25,504 nucleotides of DNA from an uncultured bacterium (GTDB lineage: Bacteria; Planctomycetota; Phycisphaerae; Sedimentisphaerales; Anaerobacaceae): the NCBI GenBank assembly GCA_913009865.1, contig CAJVYK010000007.1, positions 1 to 25,504 of the forward strand, written 5' to 3'. Below, piece by piece: positions 13,124 through 21,601 of this stretch. The notes beneath the pieces are model-generated. The model saw only the letters and a list, made by a program, of their open reading frames with translations, did no database searches and was not told the origin of the DNA. Every line of letters begins with the position of its first letter. Within the stretch, counting starts at the first letter, position 1. The position numbers and the translations under genes are program-made.

Positions 13124-15403
13124 ATGCCAGACAGGAGATATGAAATACGAGATACGAAGTACGACCAACTAACCCCTTCACAAAGAAAAGCAGTTTTTCA
13201 CCTTGAAGGCCCACTGCTTATCCTCGCCGGCCCCGGCAGCGGCAAAACCCGTGTAATCACATCTCGAATCGCAGCACTTATCGATTCAGGCGTCCAGCCA
13301 TACAACATTTGTGCAATAACTTTCACCAACAAAGCCGCCGACGAAATGCGCCAAAGGGCGGCTGCTCTCGGCACCGGCGCCGGCACCCATATCAGCACTT
13401 TTCACTCCCTATGCGTCAGAATCCTTCACCAATATGCAGCTAAAGCAGGCATAAACCCGAACTTTAGTATCTATAACGAATCCGACCAGGTCAAATGTGC
13501 AATCCAGGCCGTCAAAGATTGTGAGCTTGATACCACGAATTTTTCGCCGCGCCGATGCCTTGACGCAATTTCTACTTTGAAAAACAAGTTGATAGACGTT
13601 AATACTTTCAAAGCCGACGCCGACGATTTCTTTTCCAAAACATTAGCCGGAATATATGCCCGTTATCAGCACATCCTAAGCGAACGAAATGCTCTGGATT
13701 TTGATGACTTGCTGATGAAGGCCGCTGTCTTGCTCCGGAACTGTCCAGATGTTTGCTGTGAGCTTGGAAATCGTTTTAAATTCCTGCTCATCGATGAATA
13801 CCAGGACACCAATCGCGCCCAGTATGAAATCGCCAAAGCCATCGTTTCGGCCCACAACAATATTTGCGTAACCGGCGACCCGGACCAGTCCATCTACCGC
13901 TGGCGCGGCGCCGATATCCGCAACATATTGGCATTCGAAGAAGATTGGCCTGACGCCGCTGTTGTCAAATTAGAGGAAAACTTTCGCAGCGCCGCCAACA
14001 TTCTTGAAGCTGCCGATGAGCTGATTTCATTCAACCAAAATCGAAAAGAAAAAAAGCTTGTCCCCACAAAGCCGAGCGGCAAAGATGTTATCGTGGAAGT
14101 TTACGAGGATGAGCTTGAAGAGGCCCGGGCTGTTGGCCGGCAGGTTAGAGAACTGACTGATAAGGGCGTCTCTCTAAACGATATAGCTGTATTTTATCGT
14201 GTTAATTCTATGAGCCGTGTGCTCGAAGAAGCGTTTATCCAGGATAAAATCCCATACCAGATTGTTCGCGGCACCGAGTTCTACAATAGAAAGGAAATCC
14301 GCGATTTGCTTGCCTATCTGAAAATTCTTGTTAATCCTGATAATGAAATTGCTCTGCTGCGTATCATCAATACACCTGCCCGCGGCATAGGAAAAACAAC
14401 AATTGATAGAGTACGCAAATATGCTGCTTTACATAGTATTACCTTTTTCGAGGGGCTAAAGAACGTAGAACGAATCGATTCTCTTTCTAAAGCCCCAAAA
14501 GCCAAAATTGCTTCTTTTGTCAATATGATAGAGGGGTTCAAAAAATTAGCGGATAGTAATAGCGTAGAGCGAATAGAAAAGGAGAACTACACGCTACACG
14601 CTATCTCTCCTAGGGAGTCCTCACGGACTGCCACAGGTAAACGCTATACGCTATCAGGAGTAGCGCCGCTTGCCGAGCGGGTTTTTAACGAGTCCGGATT
14701 AGCCGAGTTTCTAAAGCAGGACCAAAACGCCCTGGAAAACGCCAACGAGTTGATAAATGCCGCTGCACAGTATGATAAAGACGCCGAAGACCCATCTTTA
14801 CTGGATTACCTTCAGCAAATATCACTTTTCAGCGATGTCGATGCGTATGACGCTTCCAGCGGCCGGCTCGCTCTGATGACACTTCACGCAGCAAAGGGAC
14901 TGGAATTCGAGAATGTCTTTATCATCGGCGCCGAAGACGGCTTATTGCCCCACGAAAGGAGTAATACCGACGAAGGTGGAGATGAGCTGGAAGAGGAACG
15001 CCGGCTCTTATTTGTCGGCATAACCCGCGCCAAAGCGGGGCTGTATATAAGTTATGCCCGTTACCGAACAATCCGGGGCCAGATGCTGCGAACCGTACCC
15101 TCGCGATTCCTTTACGAGATTGGAACTGATTTTGCCAAATCCACCCCTGCCGCCGAATTTGTCCTGAGCGGAGCCGAAGAAGCGGGAATCCACTGCTCTG
15201 CCCTGGCCTCAGTTGACAGGGATGGTGGCACTATCCCGCACTTTATTACAGGCCAGTTAGTGCGACACGAAAAATTCGGTCTCGGCAGAGTGAAGGAGTT
15301 TAATGATGTTGGCGAAAGAAGTACCGTTGTTGTCGAATTCAACACAGGACAGACAAAGACACTAATGCTAAAATACGCTGACCTTTCAAGGATAGATATT
15401 TAG
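13124..15403 (+). CDS. pcrA: PcrA/UvrD-type superfamily 1A DNA helicase
   Basis: A 759-residue ATP-dependent 3'-5' DNA helicase for repair and replication. The motifs in order are LTPSQRKAV (Q motif), AGPGSGKT (35-42, Walker A), TFTNKAADEM (Ia), TFHSLCVRIL, LIDEYQDTNRAQYE (II), VTGDPDQSIYRWRGAD (III), LEENFRS (IV), MTLHAAKGLEFENVFI (V) and ERRLLFVGITRAK (VI). A C-terminal Tudor-like region (HEKFGLGRVKEF, VEFNTGQTKTL) binds RNA polymerase in known PcrA. The ATG at 13124 is the only usable start; the following dozen residues come from a repeat. Residues about 475-510 (KENYTLHAISPRESS and flanks) are a repeat insertion in frame, and residues about 679-687 (VLSGAEEAG) match another repeat. The core motifs are intact, so the enzyme is probably active. 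Confidence 0.96.
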   Translation: MPDRRYEIRDTKYDQLTPSQRKAVFHLEGPLLILAGPGSGKTRVITSRIAALIDSGVQPYNICAITFTNKAADEMRQRAAALGTGAGTHISTFHSLCVRILHQYAAKAGINPNFSIYNESDQVKCAIQAVKDCELDTTNFSPRRCLDAISTLKNKLIDVNTFKADADDFFSKTLAGIYARYQHILSERNALDFDDLLMKAAVLLRNCPDVCCELGNRFKFLLIDEYQDTNRAQYEIAKAIVSAHNNICVTGDPDQSIYRWRGADIRNILAFEEDWPDAAVVKLEENFRSAANILEAADELISFNQNRKEKKLVPTKPSGKDVIVEVYEDELEEARAVGRQVRELTDKGVSLNDIAVFYRVNSMSRVLEEAFIQDKIPYQIVRGTEFYNRKEIRDLLAYLKILVNPDNEIALLRIINTPARGIGKTTIDRVRKYAALHSITFFEGLKNVERIDSLSKAPKAKIASFVNMIEGFKKLADSNSVERIEKENYTLHAISPRESSRTATGKRYTLSGVAPLAERVFNESGLAEFLKQDQNALENANELINAAAQYDKDAEDPSLLDYLQQISLFSDVDAYDASSGRLALMTLHAAKGLEFENVFIIGAEDGLLPHERSNTDEGGDELEEERRLLFVGITRAKAGLYISYARYRTIRGQMLRTVPSRFLYEIGTDFAKSTPAAEFVLSGAEEAGIHCSALASVDRDGGTIPHFITGQLVRHEKFGLGRVKEFNDVGERSTVVVEFNTGQTKTLMLKYADLSRIDI
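13131..13165. repeat. GAGATACGA-type repeat encoding the PcrA N-terminus
   Basis: ACAGGAGATATGAAATACGA followed by GATACGAAGTACGAC, the same family as at 5281 and 11247. It codes in frame for PcrA residues 3-14 (DRRYEIRDTKYD), just ahead of the conserved LTPSQRKAV. Confidence 0.7.
14547..14654. repeat. CGCTATA-type palindromic repeat inserted in frame in pcrA
   Basis: The left arm ATAGCGTAGAGCG (14559-14571) and right arm CGCTATACGCTAT (14642-14654) are reverse complements at 12 of 13 positions. Between them lie a second CGCTACACGCTAT copy and a small hairpin, AGTCC-TCAC-GGACT (14616-14629). Bases 14638-14654 are identical to 708-724 upstream of the ArgA-like gene. The element reads through without a stop codon, adding about 36 codons. 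Confidence 0.75.
15161..15182. repeat. GTCCTGAGCG-type repeat fragment in the pcrA linker
   Basis: GTCCTGAGCGGAGCCGAAGA resembles the module at 617-663 (minus strand) and at 22968-23013, shortened and read in frame. It lies in the poorly conserved stretch before the Tudor-like domain. Confidence 0.45.
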
Positions 15404-15437
15404 TCTGCGGCAGGGGCGCAGCTTTAGATCCCGTAAA

Positions 15438-17435
15438 ATGACTTATTCATTATCAGATAACCACATAAACCAAGACCGGCCCAACTCTCGGACACAAAAG
15501 TTATACATTCTCGCAATACTTGCCATTATTTTGTGTGTCTCACATCTGCCATGGTGGCTTGGAAGACTTCTCCTGGTGGATAATTATATGAGCAGAAATG
15601 ACATACTCTTGTTTTTGGTCCTGCCTTACTTGCTTTATCTTTTAATGTTCATTGGTCCTATTTTAGCTGCGAAAATAAGTCCTGAGTTAGCAGGTTTCGA
15701 TAGAACGTGGATCACAAAAACACGCTCTGAGATTATATGGTTTTTTTTATTACCCTTGATTGCATTAGTGGTAGATGCAATTATTCGCTCACTATCAAAA
15801 CAACTGGGCATTCCCCTTACCAGAACTATACTGTACGAGTCAAGCTTACATACTAATGCCATATTTTTTATTGCTGTTATACTCCTGACCGCTTTTATAG
15901 CTCCTGTTGTTGAAGAAATATTCTGGCGGGGCTATGTTCAGGACCGTCTTGGAAGAGTCTTAGGGCCTCGAATAGCCTTGTTTACCCAAGCAATTGCCTT
16001 TGCTACGCTGCATTTTAGGCCGGTTGGGGGTTTCGTTTCAGTTTTTGCATATGGCCTGATCGCCGGCCTTTGGCGGTACAGAAGAAAATCCTTGCTGCCT
16101 ATCATTATTGCGCACATTATCATAAACTCACCCTATTGTGCCAGACTTTGGTATAATCGAGCCGAATTGGCCAAAATCAACGTCAAAACCGATTACGTGT
16201 CTCAGTTTAAAGAGATTTCCAGACCTGCCGATTACGACCCGAATGATAATGCAGCCGGCTACTACGAAAAGGCATTTGAGTTATCCATCGACCAGCCGGA
16301 GCAGCTAACAGACCTCAAAGCCTGGCCGGAAGACTTGCCTAATGATAAACAGGTGCTGCTCGAAGATTGGGTCTCCACTAACGGCGACGCACTTGAACAA
16401 TTAAAACAGGGCGCCCAAAAACCATACTATTGGCTGGAACATAAGGGTAGTTCTATGTGGGATGTCATAATACCATCCCTGGCACAAGCAAGAAGTTTAG
16501 CTTATGCGATTTGTTCGCGCGCAAAGCTGAATGCAGTGCAAGGTGATTTTAGGGTAGCTTTTTCAGACCTGCTGGTATGCTATAGATTCGGTAAACACTT
16601 TACAGGTCCCAAAACTCTGGTCGACCAGTTGGTGGGAATAGGTATCAGGGAACTCACATTACAGTCTGGTTTCCAAATTCTTGATAAGGTAAAACCAACT
16701 CCGGATTTATTGAAAGATTTTCAACTGCAACTCGAATCGTTTTCTGATAGGCAAAGCTACGTTATTGATTTCACCGCAGAAAAACTTCTGGTTTATGACA
16801 ATATCCAGAGGATCTTTACCGATGATGGCAAAGGTGATGGCTACATACCTAAAGTTACTGCTGATGTGATGAATGAACCGCCACCATACCTAAGATTGTT
16901 ATCGCATGGGGATATCACTGGCAAACAAAAAAGCGGCTGGGAAAAGTTGCAAAGGCGAAAGACAACAGAACTTGCCGATGAGATTTACGAATATTTTAGT
17001 GGAGTTGTTCACAAAACACCCTGGCAATTGTACAATGACGGAAAGGCCATCGAAAAAGTCATAGAGGAAATGACAAAGGATAATCCTTTTCTGCGGATGT
17101 TTATGCCCGCTGTTGGCCGAGTTATGGAAATCTCTTTCCGTGGTAAAATTAGGACTGAGGCATTGATAACGACGCTTGCTCTTTTACGATACGAAGCTGA
17201 AAAAGACCAATTGCCAGAGAATCTTGACCAGCTTGTCGCGACCGGCTATCTTAAGAAGTTACCGGTTGACCCTTTTAGTGGCAGGATATTGATATATAAG
17301 CGAATTGATGATGATTTTACCCTTTACAGCTTCGGAGCGGATTTTGATGATGATGGCGGAGTCCGTAGTAAATGGGGCGAAGGTGAACAAGGCGGCGACC
17401 AGGTCTTCTGGCCGGTCAGCAGAAAACAAAAATAA
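15438..17435 (+). CDS. CPBP-family intramembrane protease fused to a planctomycete-type C-terminal domain
   Basis: A 665-residue protein. The N-terminal 235 residues are membrane-embedded and carry the CPBP (CAAX protease / bacteriocin-processing) motifs: EEIFWR (E159, E160, R164), FATLH (F188, H192) and HIIIN (H226, N230). These residues form the glutamate/histidine active site in this family. The remaining 430 residues are soluble. They begin with a DPNDNAAGYYEKAFELS segment and end with LRYEAEKDQLPENLDQL, LPVDPFSGRILIY and YSFGADFDDDGG, a C-terminal pattern I associate with planctomycete proteins of unknown function. The start has no good ribosome site; ATG 15438 is the first in frame and gives a plausible cytoplasmic N-terminus. 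It follows pcrA by 34 bases and is probably cotranscribed. The substrate is unknown. Confidence 0.85.
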   Translation: MTYSLSDNHINQDRPNSRTQKLYILAILAIILCVSHLPWWLGRLLLVDNYMSRNDILLFLVLPYLLYLLMFIGPILAAKISPELAGFDRTWITKTRSEIIWFFLLPLIALVVDAIIRSLSKQLGIPLTRTILYESSLHTNAIFFIAVILLTAFIAPVVEEIFWRGYVQDRLGRVLGPRIALFTQAIAFATLHFRPVGGFVSVFAYGLIAGLWRYRRKSLLPIIIAHIIINSPYCARLWYNRAELAKINVKTDYVSQFKEISRPADYDPNDNAAGYYEKAFELSIDQPEQLTDLKAWPEDLPNDKQVLLEDWVSTNGDALEQLKQGAQKPYYWLEHKGSSMWDVIIPSLAQARSLAYAICSRAKLNAVQGDFRVAFSDLLVCYRFGKHFTGPKTLVDQLVGIGIRELTLQSGFQILDKVKPTPDLLKDFQLQLESFSDRQSYVIDFTAEKLLVYDNIQRIFTDDGKGDGYIPKVTADVMNEPPPYLRLLSHGDITGKQKSGWEKLQRRKTTELADEIYEYFSGVVHKTPWQLYNDGKAIEKVIEEMTKDNPFLRMFMPAVGRVMEISFRGKIRTEALITTLALLRYEAEKDQLPENLDQLVATGYLKKLPVDPFSGRILIYKRIDDDFTLYSFGADFDDDGGVRSKWGEGEQGGDQVFWPVSRKQK

Positions 17436-17497
17436 AAAACAGGGTTAATCTGTATCTAATAAATAAAAGCGAACAGTTTGAATAAGAAAGGAATTCC

Positions 17498-18913
17498 GTG
17501 CAACAATCACAAATTAAGTTTTACTATAAAAATGTTACTGCAGAAATTATAGGCACCGAGCATGGCATCACTGTGTCGCAGTTAAAAACCCTTTCCGAAA
17601 AAACCACACCGTTAATTTCACAATTGAACAAAGAAAGAAAAGTCGGCCAAACCCCATACAGAGACCTGCCCTTTAGCACCCAAATCGCTCAGCAAGTCAA
17701 AGAGCTGGTCGGCCAGTTAAAAGACGATTGCGAAAATCTCGTTGTGCTCGGTATCGGCGGCTCAGCCCTCGGCAATATCGCTCTGCAAACCGCACTGAAT
17801 CCCTATATGCACAATATCGATGACAAGCAGCGCAGTGGTCCCCGTCTTTTTGTTTTTGACAATGTTGACCCTGAGCAGTTTGGCTCATTTTTAGACTGGG
17901 TTAGCGATAAACTCGACAAGACTGTTTTTAATGTTATCAGTAAGTCCGGCCGAACCGCAGAGACCGCAAGCCAGTTTATGATTATTCGTCAACTGCTTTT
18001 GGACAAGCTCGGCCCCGAAGGCCTGCAAAGCCAGGTAGTTGCGACCACTGACGCAAAAGAGGGCACACTTCGCAAGATTGCCGCTGATGCCGGCTTTCGT
18101 TGTCTCGAAGTTCCGCAGGGTGTCGGTGGTAGATTTAGCGTCTTAAGTGCGGTTGGCCTGTTCAGTGCTGCTATGTGTGGAATCGACATTGACTCACTTC
18201 TCGAAGGCGCACGCGATATGGATGATAGAGTTAGCTGCGAGGATTTTTATAAAAATCCCGCTGCCCTCAACGCAGCGATAAACTACCATTTTTATAATAG
18301 CGGTAAAAAAATCTCGGTAATGATGCCGTACAGCTACTCTCTAAAAGATTTAGCTGATTGGTACCGCCAGCTCTGGGCTGAAAGCCTGGGTAAGGCCGAA
18401 GACCTGAAAGGCAGTAAAGTTCATATCGGCCCGACTCCCGTAAAGGCGCTCGGAACAACCGACCAGCACAGCCAGGTGCAGTTATATCGCGAAGGCCCTA
18501 ACGATAAATTGTTCACCTTCCTCCAGGTTGAAAATTTTGACACAGAACTCAAAATAGGCCCGGCTCCTGATTGCGCCTCTGAACTCGGATTCTTAGCCGG
18601 TAAAGATTTGAGCACGCTGCTTAACAGCGAAAAGGTGGCCACCGAGTATGCCCTTTTAGTAGATAGACGCCCCTGTCTTACGGTCGTCTTTCCCGAAGTG
18701 AATGCCTGTACCATTGGCCAGTTTATCTATTTATATGAGGTAACAACTTCTTTCGCCGGCGCCTTGTTCGGCATCAATACTTACAACCAGCCGGCTGTTG
18801 AGTTAGGCAAGGAAGCTACGTTTGCACTTATGGGCAGGGCCGGCGATGAATACGAAAAATTAGTACAGCAAATTCGCTCTCTAACCAAAATTGACGGAGA
18901 GTTTCTGGTCTGA
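17498..18913 (+). CDS. pgi: Glucose-6-phosphate isomerase
   Basis: A 471-residue enzyme interconverting glucose-6-phosphate and fructose-6-phosphate in glycolysis and gluconeogenesis. Motifs: VLGIGGSALGNIALQTAL (phosphate-binding strand-loop), ISKSGRTAET, GGRFSVLSAVGLF, LWAESLGK (catalytic Glu), GTTDQHSQVQLY (His), and QPAVELGKEA (Lys near the C-terminus). The length fits the shorter bacterial form. The GTG start at 17498 is supported by AAAGGAA a few bases upstream. The stop overlaps the ATG of the next gene by one base. Confidence 0.97.
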   Translation: MQQSQIKFYYKNVTAEIIGTEHGITVSQLKTLSEKTTPLISQLNKERKVGQTPYRDLPFSTQIAQQVKELVGQLKDDCENLVVLGIGGSALGNIALQTALNPYMHNIDDKQRSGPRLFVFDNVDPEQFGSFLDWVSDKLDKTVFNVISKSGRTAETASQFMIIRQLLLDKLGPEGLQSQVVATTDAKEGTLRKIAADAGFRCLEVPQGVGGRFSVLSAVGLFSAAMCGIDIDSLLEGARDMDDRVSCEDFYKNPAALNAAINYHFYNSGKKISVMMPYSYSLKDLADWYRQLWAESLGKAEDLKGSKVHIGPTPVKALGTTDQHSQVQLYREGPNDKLFTFLQVENFDTELKIGPAPDCASELGFLAGKDLSTLLNSEKVATEYALLVDRRPCLTVVFPEVNACTIGQFIYLYEVTTSFAGALFGINTYNQPAVELGKEATFALMGRAGDEYEKLVQQIRSLTKIDGEFLV

Positions 18914-19917
18914 TGCAGTCGGTTGTATCCAGTATTTTGGCAGATTTGTCCGTTCAGGATATCGCTCGCCTTCGCCTTGCAGGTATGTTTGCGGTGTTAG
19001 TGAGCGGGCTGGTATCGGGCTACCTGGCAAGTAGTCGATTCGGTCTGCCGGAACGGTTCGCTAAAAAGATAATGACCGCTGTTTTGGTCTCTTTCGGCTG
19101 GCTCATTGCGCTGCTGGTAATCTGGCAGATGCAGATGACAGGCCAGCTTATCTGGCTGGCGCTGATTGGACTCTGTTTATTGCTGCTAATGACCGCTCTG
19201 TCTGTTGTGATATTCTCTTTGCTCAAACTTGATAGAAGAAGTCAATTAACACTTATATTGGCAGGCGGCCTTAGCAACCTCGGATATACCGGCGGAGCGT
19301 TCGTTTGCTATGCCTTGTTTGGCGCACAGGGCCTTGCTCTGGCGAACATATACCCCATACTTTGGTTACCCGTGATATATCTTGTTTTTTTCCCTCTGCT
19401 GAAAATTCACGAGCTTCGCACAGAAGACAGCGGCGCTGGATTCAAACTCAGCCAAGTACTGGATTTTCGTTTTCTTGCTCTACCAGCCATAATAGCAGCT
19501 ATAATCCTCAATCTGACCGGTGTCAAGCCGCCTGCTTTTATAGCGGAATTTTATATTATCGACATCTTTGTTTACATTGCTTCCGGCCTGTCGTTTTTTG
19601 CGATAGGTCTGCGGGTAAATTTATCCCGGCTCAAAAACTATATAAACTTGTATTTTTTGCTCGCTGCGGTAAAATTTATTTTAACACCAGCGGCGGCGCT
19701 TTTAATTATCTGGCTGCTGGCACTGACAGGGCAAAACTTGACCGGACCGGTTAAAAAGGTGATAATAGTTCTGTCGGTTACCCCGAGCGCCGTTCTTATG
19801 GTAACAATGAGCAATGTTTTTGATTTAGACGGCCCATTAGCCAGTGCACTTTGGCTGATTACTATGGCGATTTTTGCTGCGATCGTAGTGCCTGTATTAT
19901 TTTTTGTCTTCAGTTGA
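18913..19917 (+). CDS. AEC-family (auxin efflux carrier-like) membrane transporter
   Basis: A 334-residue polytopic protein with about ten hydrophobic segments in two halves. The middle has GGLSNLGYTGGAF, the AEC-type N-x-G-Y-x-G element. The second half opens with VLDFRFLALPAIIAAIILNL and ends with TPSAVLMVTMSNVFDLDGPL, the mirrored crossover of the family. AEC proteins export or import organic anions such as malate or malonate in bacteria; the substrate here is not predictable. The start codon overlaps the pgi stop (TGATG), so translational coupling with pgi is likely. A repeat block follows directly. Confidence 0.85.
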   Translation: MQSVVSSILADLSVQDIARLRLAGMFAVLVSGLVSGYLASSRFGLPERFAKKIMTAVLVSFGWLIALLVIWQMQMTGQLIWLALIGLCLLLLMTALSVVIFSLLKLDRRSQLTLILAGGLSNLGYTGGAFVCYALFGAQGLALANIYPILWLPVIYLVFFPLLKIHELRTEDSGAGFKLSQVLDFRFLALPAIIAAIILNLTGVKPPAFIAEFYIIDIFVYIASGLSFFAIGLRVNLSRLKNYINLYFLLAAVKFILTPAAALLIIWLLALTGQNLTGPVKKVIIVLSVTPSAVLMVTMSNVFDLDGPLASALWLITMAIFAAIVVPVLFFVFS

Positions 19918-19923
19918 AAAGGA

Positions 19924-20004
19924 TTAACCGCAGAGAACGCAAAGGGCGCAGATATGAAAAAATATAAAATATTTCCTCTGCGATCTCAGCGGTCTCGGCG
20001 GTAA
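19924..20004. repeat. Inverted pair of TTAACCGCAGAGAACGC-type repeats
   Basis: Bases 19924-19952 read TTAACCGCAGAGAACGC and onward. The reverse complement of 19974-20004 begins TTACCGCCGAGACCGCTGAG. The two copies face each other across an AT-rich loop, giving a potential long stem-loop between the AEC gene and the guanylyltransferase gene. A 16-codon open frame inside (19954-20004) is regarded as chance. Confidence 0.7.
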
Positions 20005-20019
20005 AAAAAGGGTTTAGAA

Positions 20020-21108
20020 ATGGATTACGTAGTGGTAATGGCAGGGGGGACAGGGAAGAGATTATGGCCCCTCAGCCGCAGGAAACGCCCTAAACAGGTA
20101 TTGAAACTGCTCGACGGTCAAACGCTTCTTTACCATTGTTTCAAACGGTTGTCGCCGATATTTGATACAAGAAACATACTCGTTCTTACTAACGCCGGCT
20201 ACACAAGTCTGGTTCGCGAAAACCTGCCCGAATTGCCCGCAGATAATATCATTGCTGAGCCGGCTGTGCGCGATACCGCTGGCGCTATCGGATTGGCCGC
20301 GACCATCCTGGCCAAATCCGACCCCGAAGCCACAATGGCTGTCGTTACCGCCGACCAGATGATAGAGCCTGCCGAGGTACTGCAGCAAAGCCTTAAAGAT
20401 GCGTTTGTCTTTGTGAACAACAACCCCGATAGTATGATTACTTTCGGCATCCAGCCGAGCTTCGCCAGTACACAGCTTGGCTATATAAAATATGCCGCCG
20501 CGAACAAATATCCCGATTGTGAAAGTACAATATATTCTGTGGAGGCATTCAGGGAAAAACCAGACGAACAAACCGCAAAAAAATATCTCAATACCGGCCA
20601 ATACTTGTGGAACTCCGGTATGTTCGTTTGGAAAGCCAAAACAATTTTAGCCAATCTGGAAAAGTTCCTGCCCGAAGCTATCGAGCCTCTTCGCAGAATT
20701 GGCGCTGACTGGGACAGCCCAAATCAGCAGCAAACACTTCAGGAGTGGTTCGGCAAACTACCAAAAATCAGCATCGACTTTGCCGTTATGGAAAAGGCCG
20801 ACAACGTCTATACTATAAAATTGGATTGTCGTTGGCTTGATATGGGTTCTTTCACTGCACTGGCCGATTTTATCGGTTCCGATAAGAACAATAACGTTGT
20901 TGCAGCCGGTGCAAGTGAGCTTCTTGACTGCAAAAGTAATATAGTCGTGACCGAAGACAAGGGCCATCTAATTGCCGCCATTGGCCTGGAAAATGTAGTT
21001 ATAGCCCATAGCCCCGACGCCACGCTTATTTGTAATCTTGACCAGGCTCACAGGCTGAAGGAGCTGCTCGAACTGATAGAGCAGCACACCGGTGAAAAAT
21101 TTCTATAA
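20020..21108 (+). CDS. manC: Mannose-1-phosphate guanylyltransferase
   Basis: A 362-residue nucleotidyltransferase making GDP-mannose from GTP and mannose-1-phosphate for surface polysaccharide and glycan synthesis. Motifs: VVMAGGTGKRLWPLSRRKRP (nucleotide-binding signature, residues 5-24), AFREKPD, and QYLWNSGMFVWK. The length fits the transferase-only type, without the fused isomerase domain of many ManC proteins. AAGGG lies seven bases before the ATG. The next gene starts on the base following the stop codon. The link with pgi two genes upstream fits supply of hexose phosphates, by inference. Confidence 0.95.
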   Translation: MDYVVVMAGGTGKRLWPLSRRKRPKQVLKLLDGQTLLYHCFKRLSPIFDTRNILVLTNAGYTSLVRENLPELPADNIIAEPAVRDTAGAIGLAATILAKSDPEATMAVVTADQMIEPAEVLQQSLKDAFVFVNNNPDSMITFGIQPSFASTQLGYIKYAAANKYPDCESTIYSVEAFREKPDEQTAKKYLNTGQYLWNSGMFVWKAKTILANLEKFLPEAIEPLRRIGADWDSPNQQQTLQEWFGKLPKISIDFAVMEKADNVYTIKLDCRWLDMGSFTALADFIGSDKNNNVVAAGASELLDCKSNIVVTEDKGHLIAAIGLENVVIAHSPDATLICNLDQAHRLKELLELIEQHTGEKFL

Positions 21109-21552
21109 ATGGTTAAACAGGGCTTACCAGTTACCAAATCAGCAATGCGATATTTAGCAATAGATTATGGCACTAAGCGTACCGGCCTGGCAATCTGCGA
21201 CCGTGACGAGACAATCACTTCACCCCTTGCCGTAATGGAAGGCCGGAAAGAACTGCTAAAAAAAATTGTGGATGTGGTTGAGACCGAGAATGTCGAAGCC
21301 GTTGTGCTTGGCCTGCCTTTGAATATGGACAACTCCGAAGGTTTTCAGGCCAAGCGAGTCTTACAATTCGCCGAGCAGCTAAAAAAGCTGCTTGAAGTTC
21401 CTATACACTTCCAGGATGAGCGATTAAGTACATTCAGCGCCGAGGAAAAGTTGGCTCCCGCCGAGTTGACGAGGAAGAAGAAAAAAAAGCGTCTTGACGC
21501 CGTTGCCGCCGCAGCAATATTAGAGGCCTTTCTCGAACAAAAAAACACATAA
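21109..21552 (+). CDS. ruvX: RuvX/YqgF-family Holliday junction resolvase-like nuclease
   Basis: A 147-residue RNase H-fold protein. YLAIDYGTKRTGLAICD carries the first catalytic Asp, VVLGLPLNMD the second strand region, and FQDERLST plus KRLDAVAAAAILEAFL supply the remaining acidic residues. The family acts in pre-16S rRNA 5' processing and is named a putative Holliday junction resolvase. ATG 21109 abuts the manC stop. An internal ATG at 21145 (MRYLAIDYG) matches the usual family N-terminus, so the true protein may be 135 residues. An A8 run at 21481-21488 within a Lys-rich stretch (TRKKKKKRLD) could be a slippage or assembly-error point, but the frame continues normally. Confidence 0.93.
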   Translation: MVKQGLPVTKSAMRYLAIDYGTKRTGLAICDRDETITSPLAVMEGRKELLKKIVDVVETENVEAVVLGLPLNMDNSEGFQAKRVLQFAEQLKKLLEVPIHFQDERLSTFSAEEKLAPAELTRKKKKKRLDAVAAAAILEAFLEQKNT

Positions 21553-21570
21553 TAACCCTGTCAGCTTGAT

Positions 21571-21588
21571 AGCTGGCCGCCAGCTTTT
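21571..21588 (+). terminator. Small hairpin with short T-run between ruvX and larC
   Basis: AGCTGG-CCG-CCAGCT followed by TTT forms a six-base-pair stem just after ruvX in the convergent gap. The upstream CAGCT-TGAT-AGCTG can pair in the alternative. The stem and T-run are short, so the terminator call is tentative and applies to the plus strand. Confidence 0.35.
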
Positions 21589-21601
21589 GCGTGACTTGAA
21601 T

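Noticed and set aside
13140..13172. Ten-codon frame with an excellent AGGAG site overlapping the pcrA start
   Set aside because: It is out of frame with pcrA and made of repeat sequence. A leader-peptide role is conceivable but has no support beyond the ribosome-site match.
19954..20004. 16-codon open frame (MKKYKIFPLRSQRSRR) with AAGGG upstream
   Set aside because: It falls inside the inverted repeat pair, and the coding look is a by-product of the repeat sequence.
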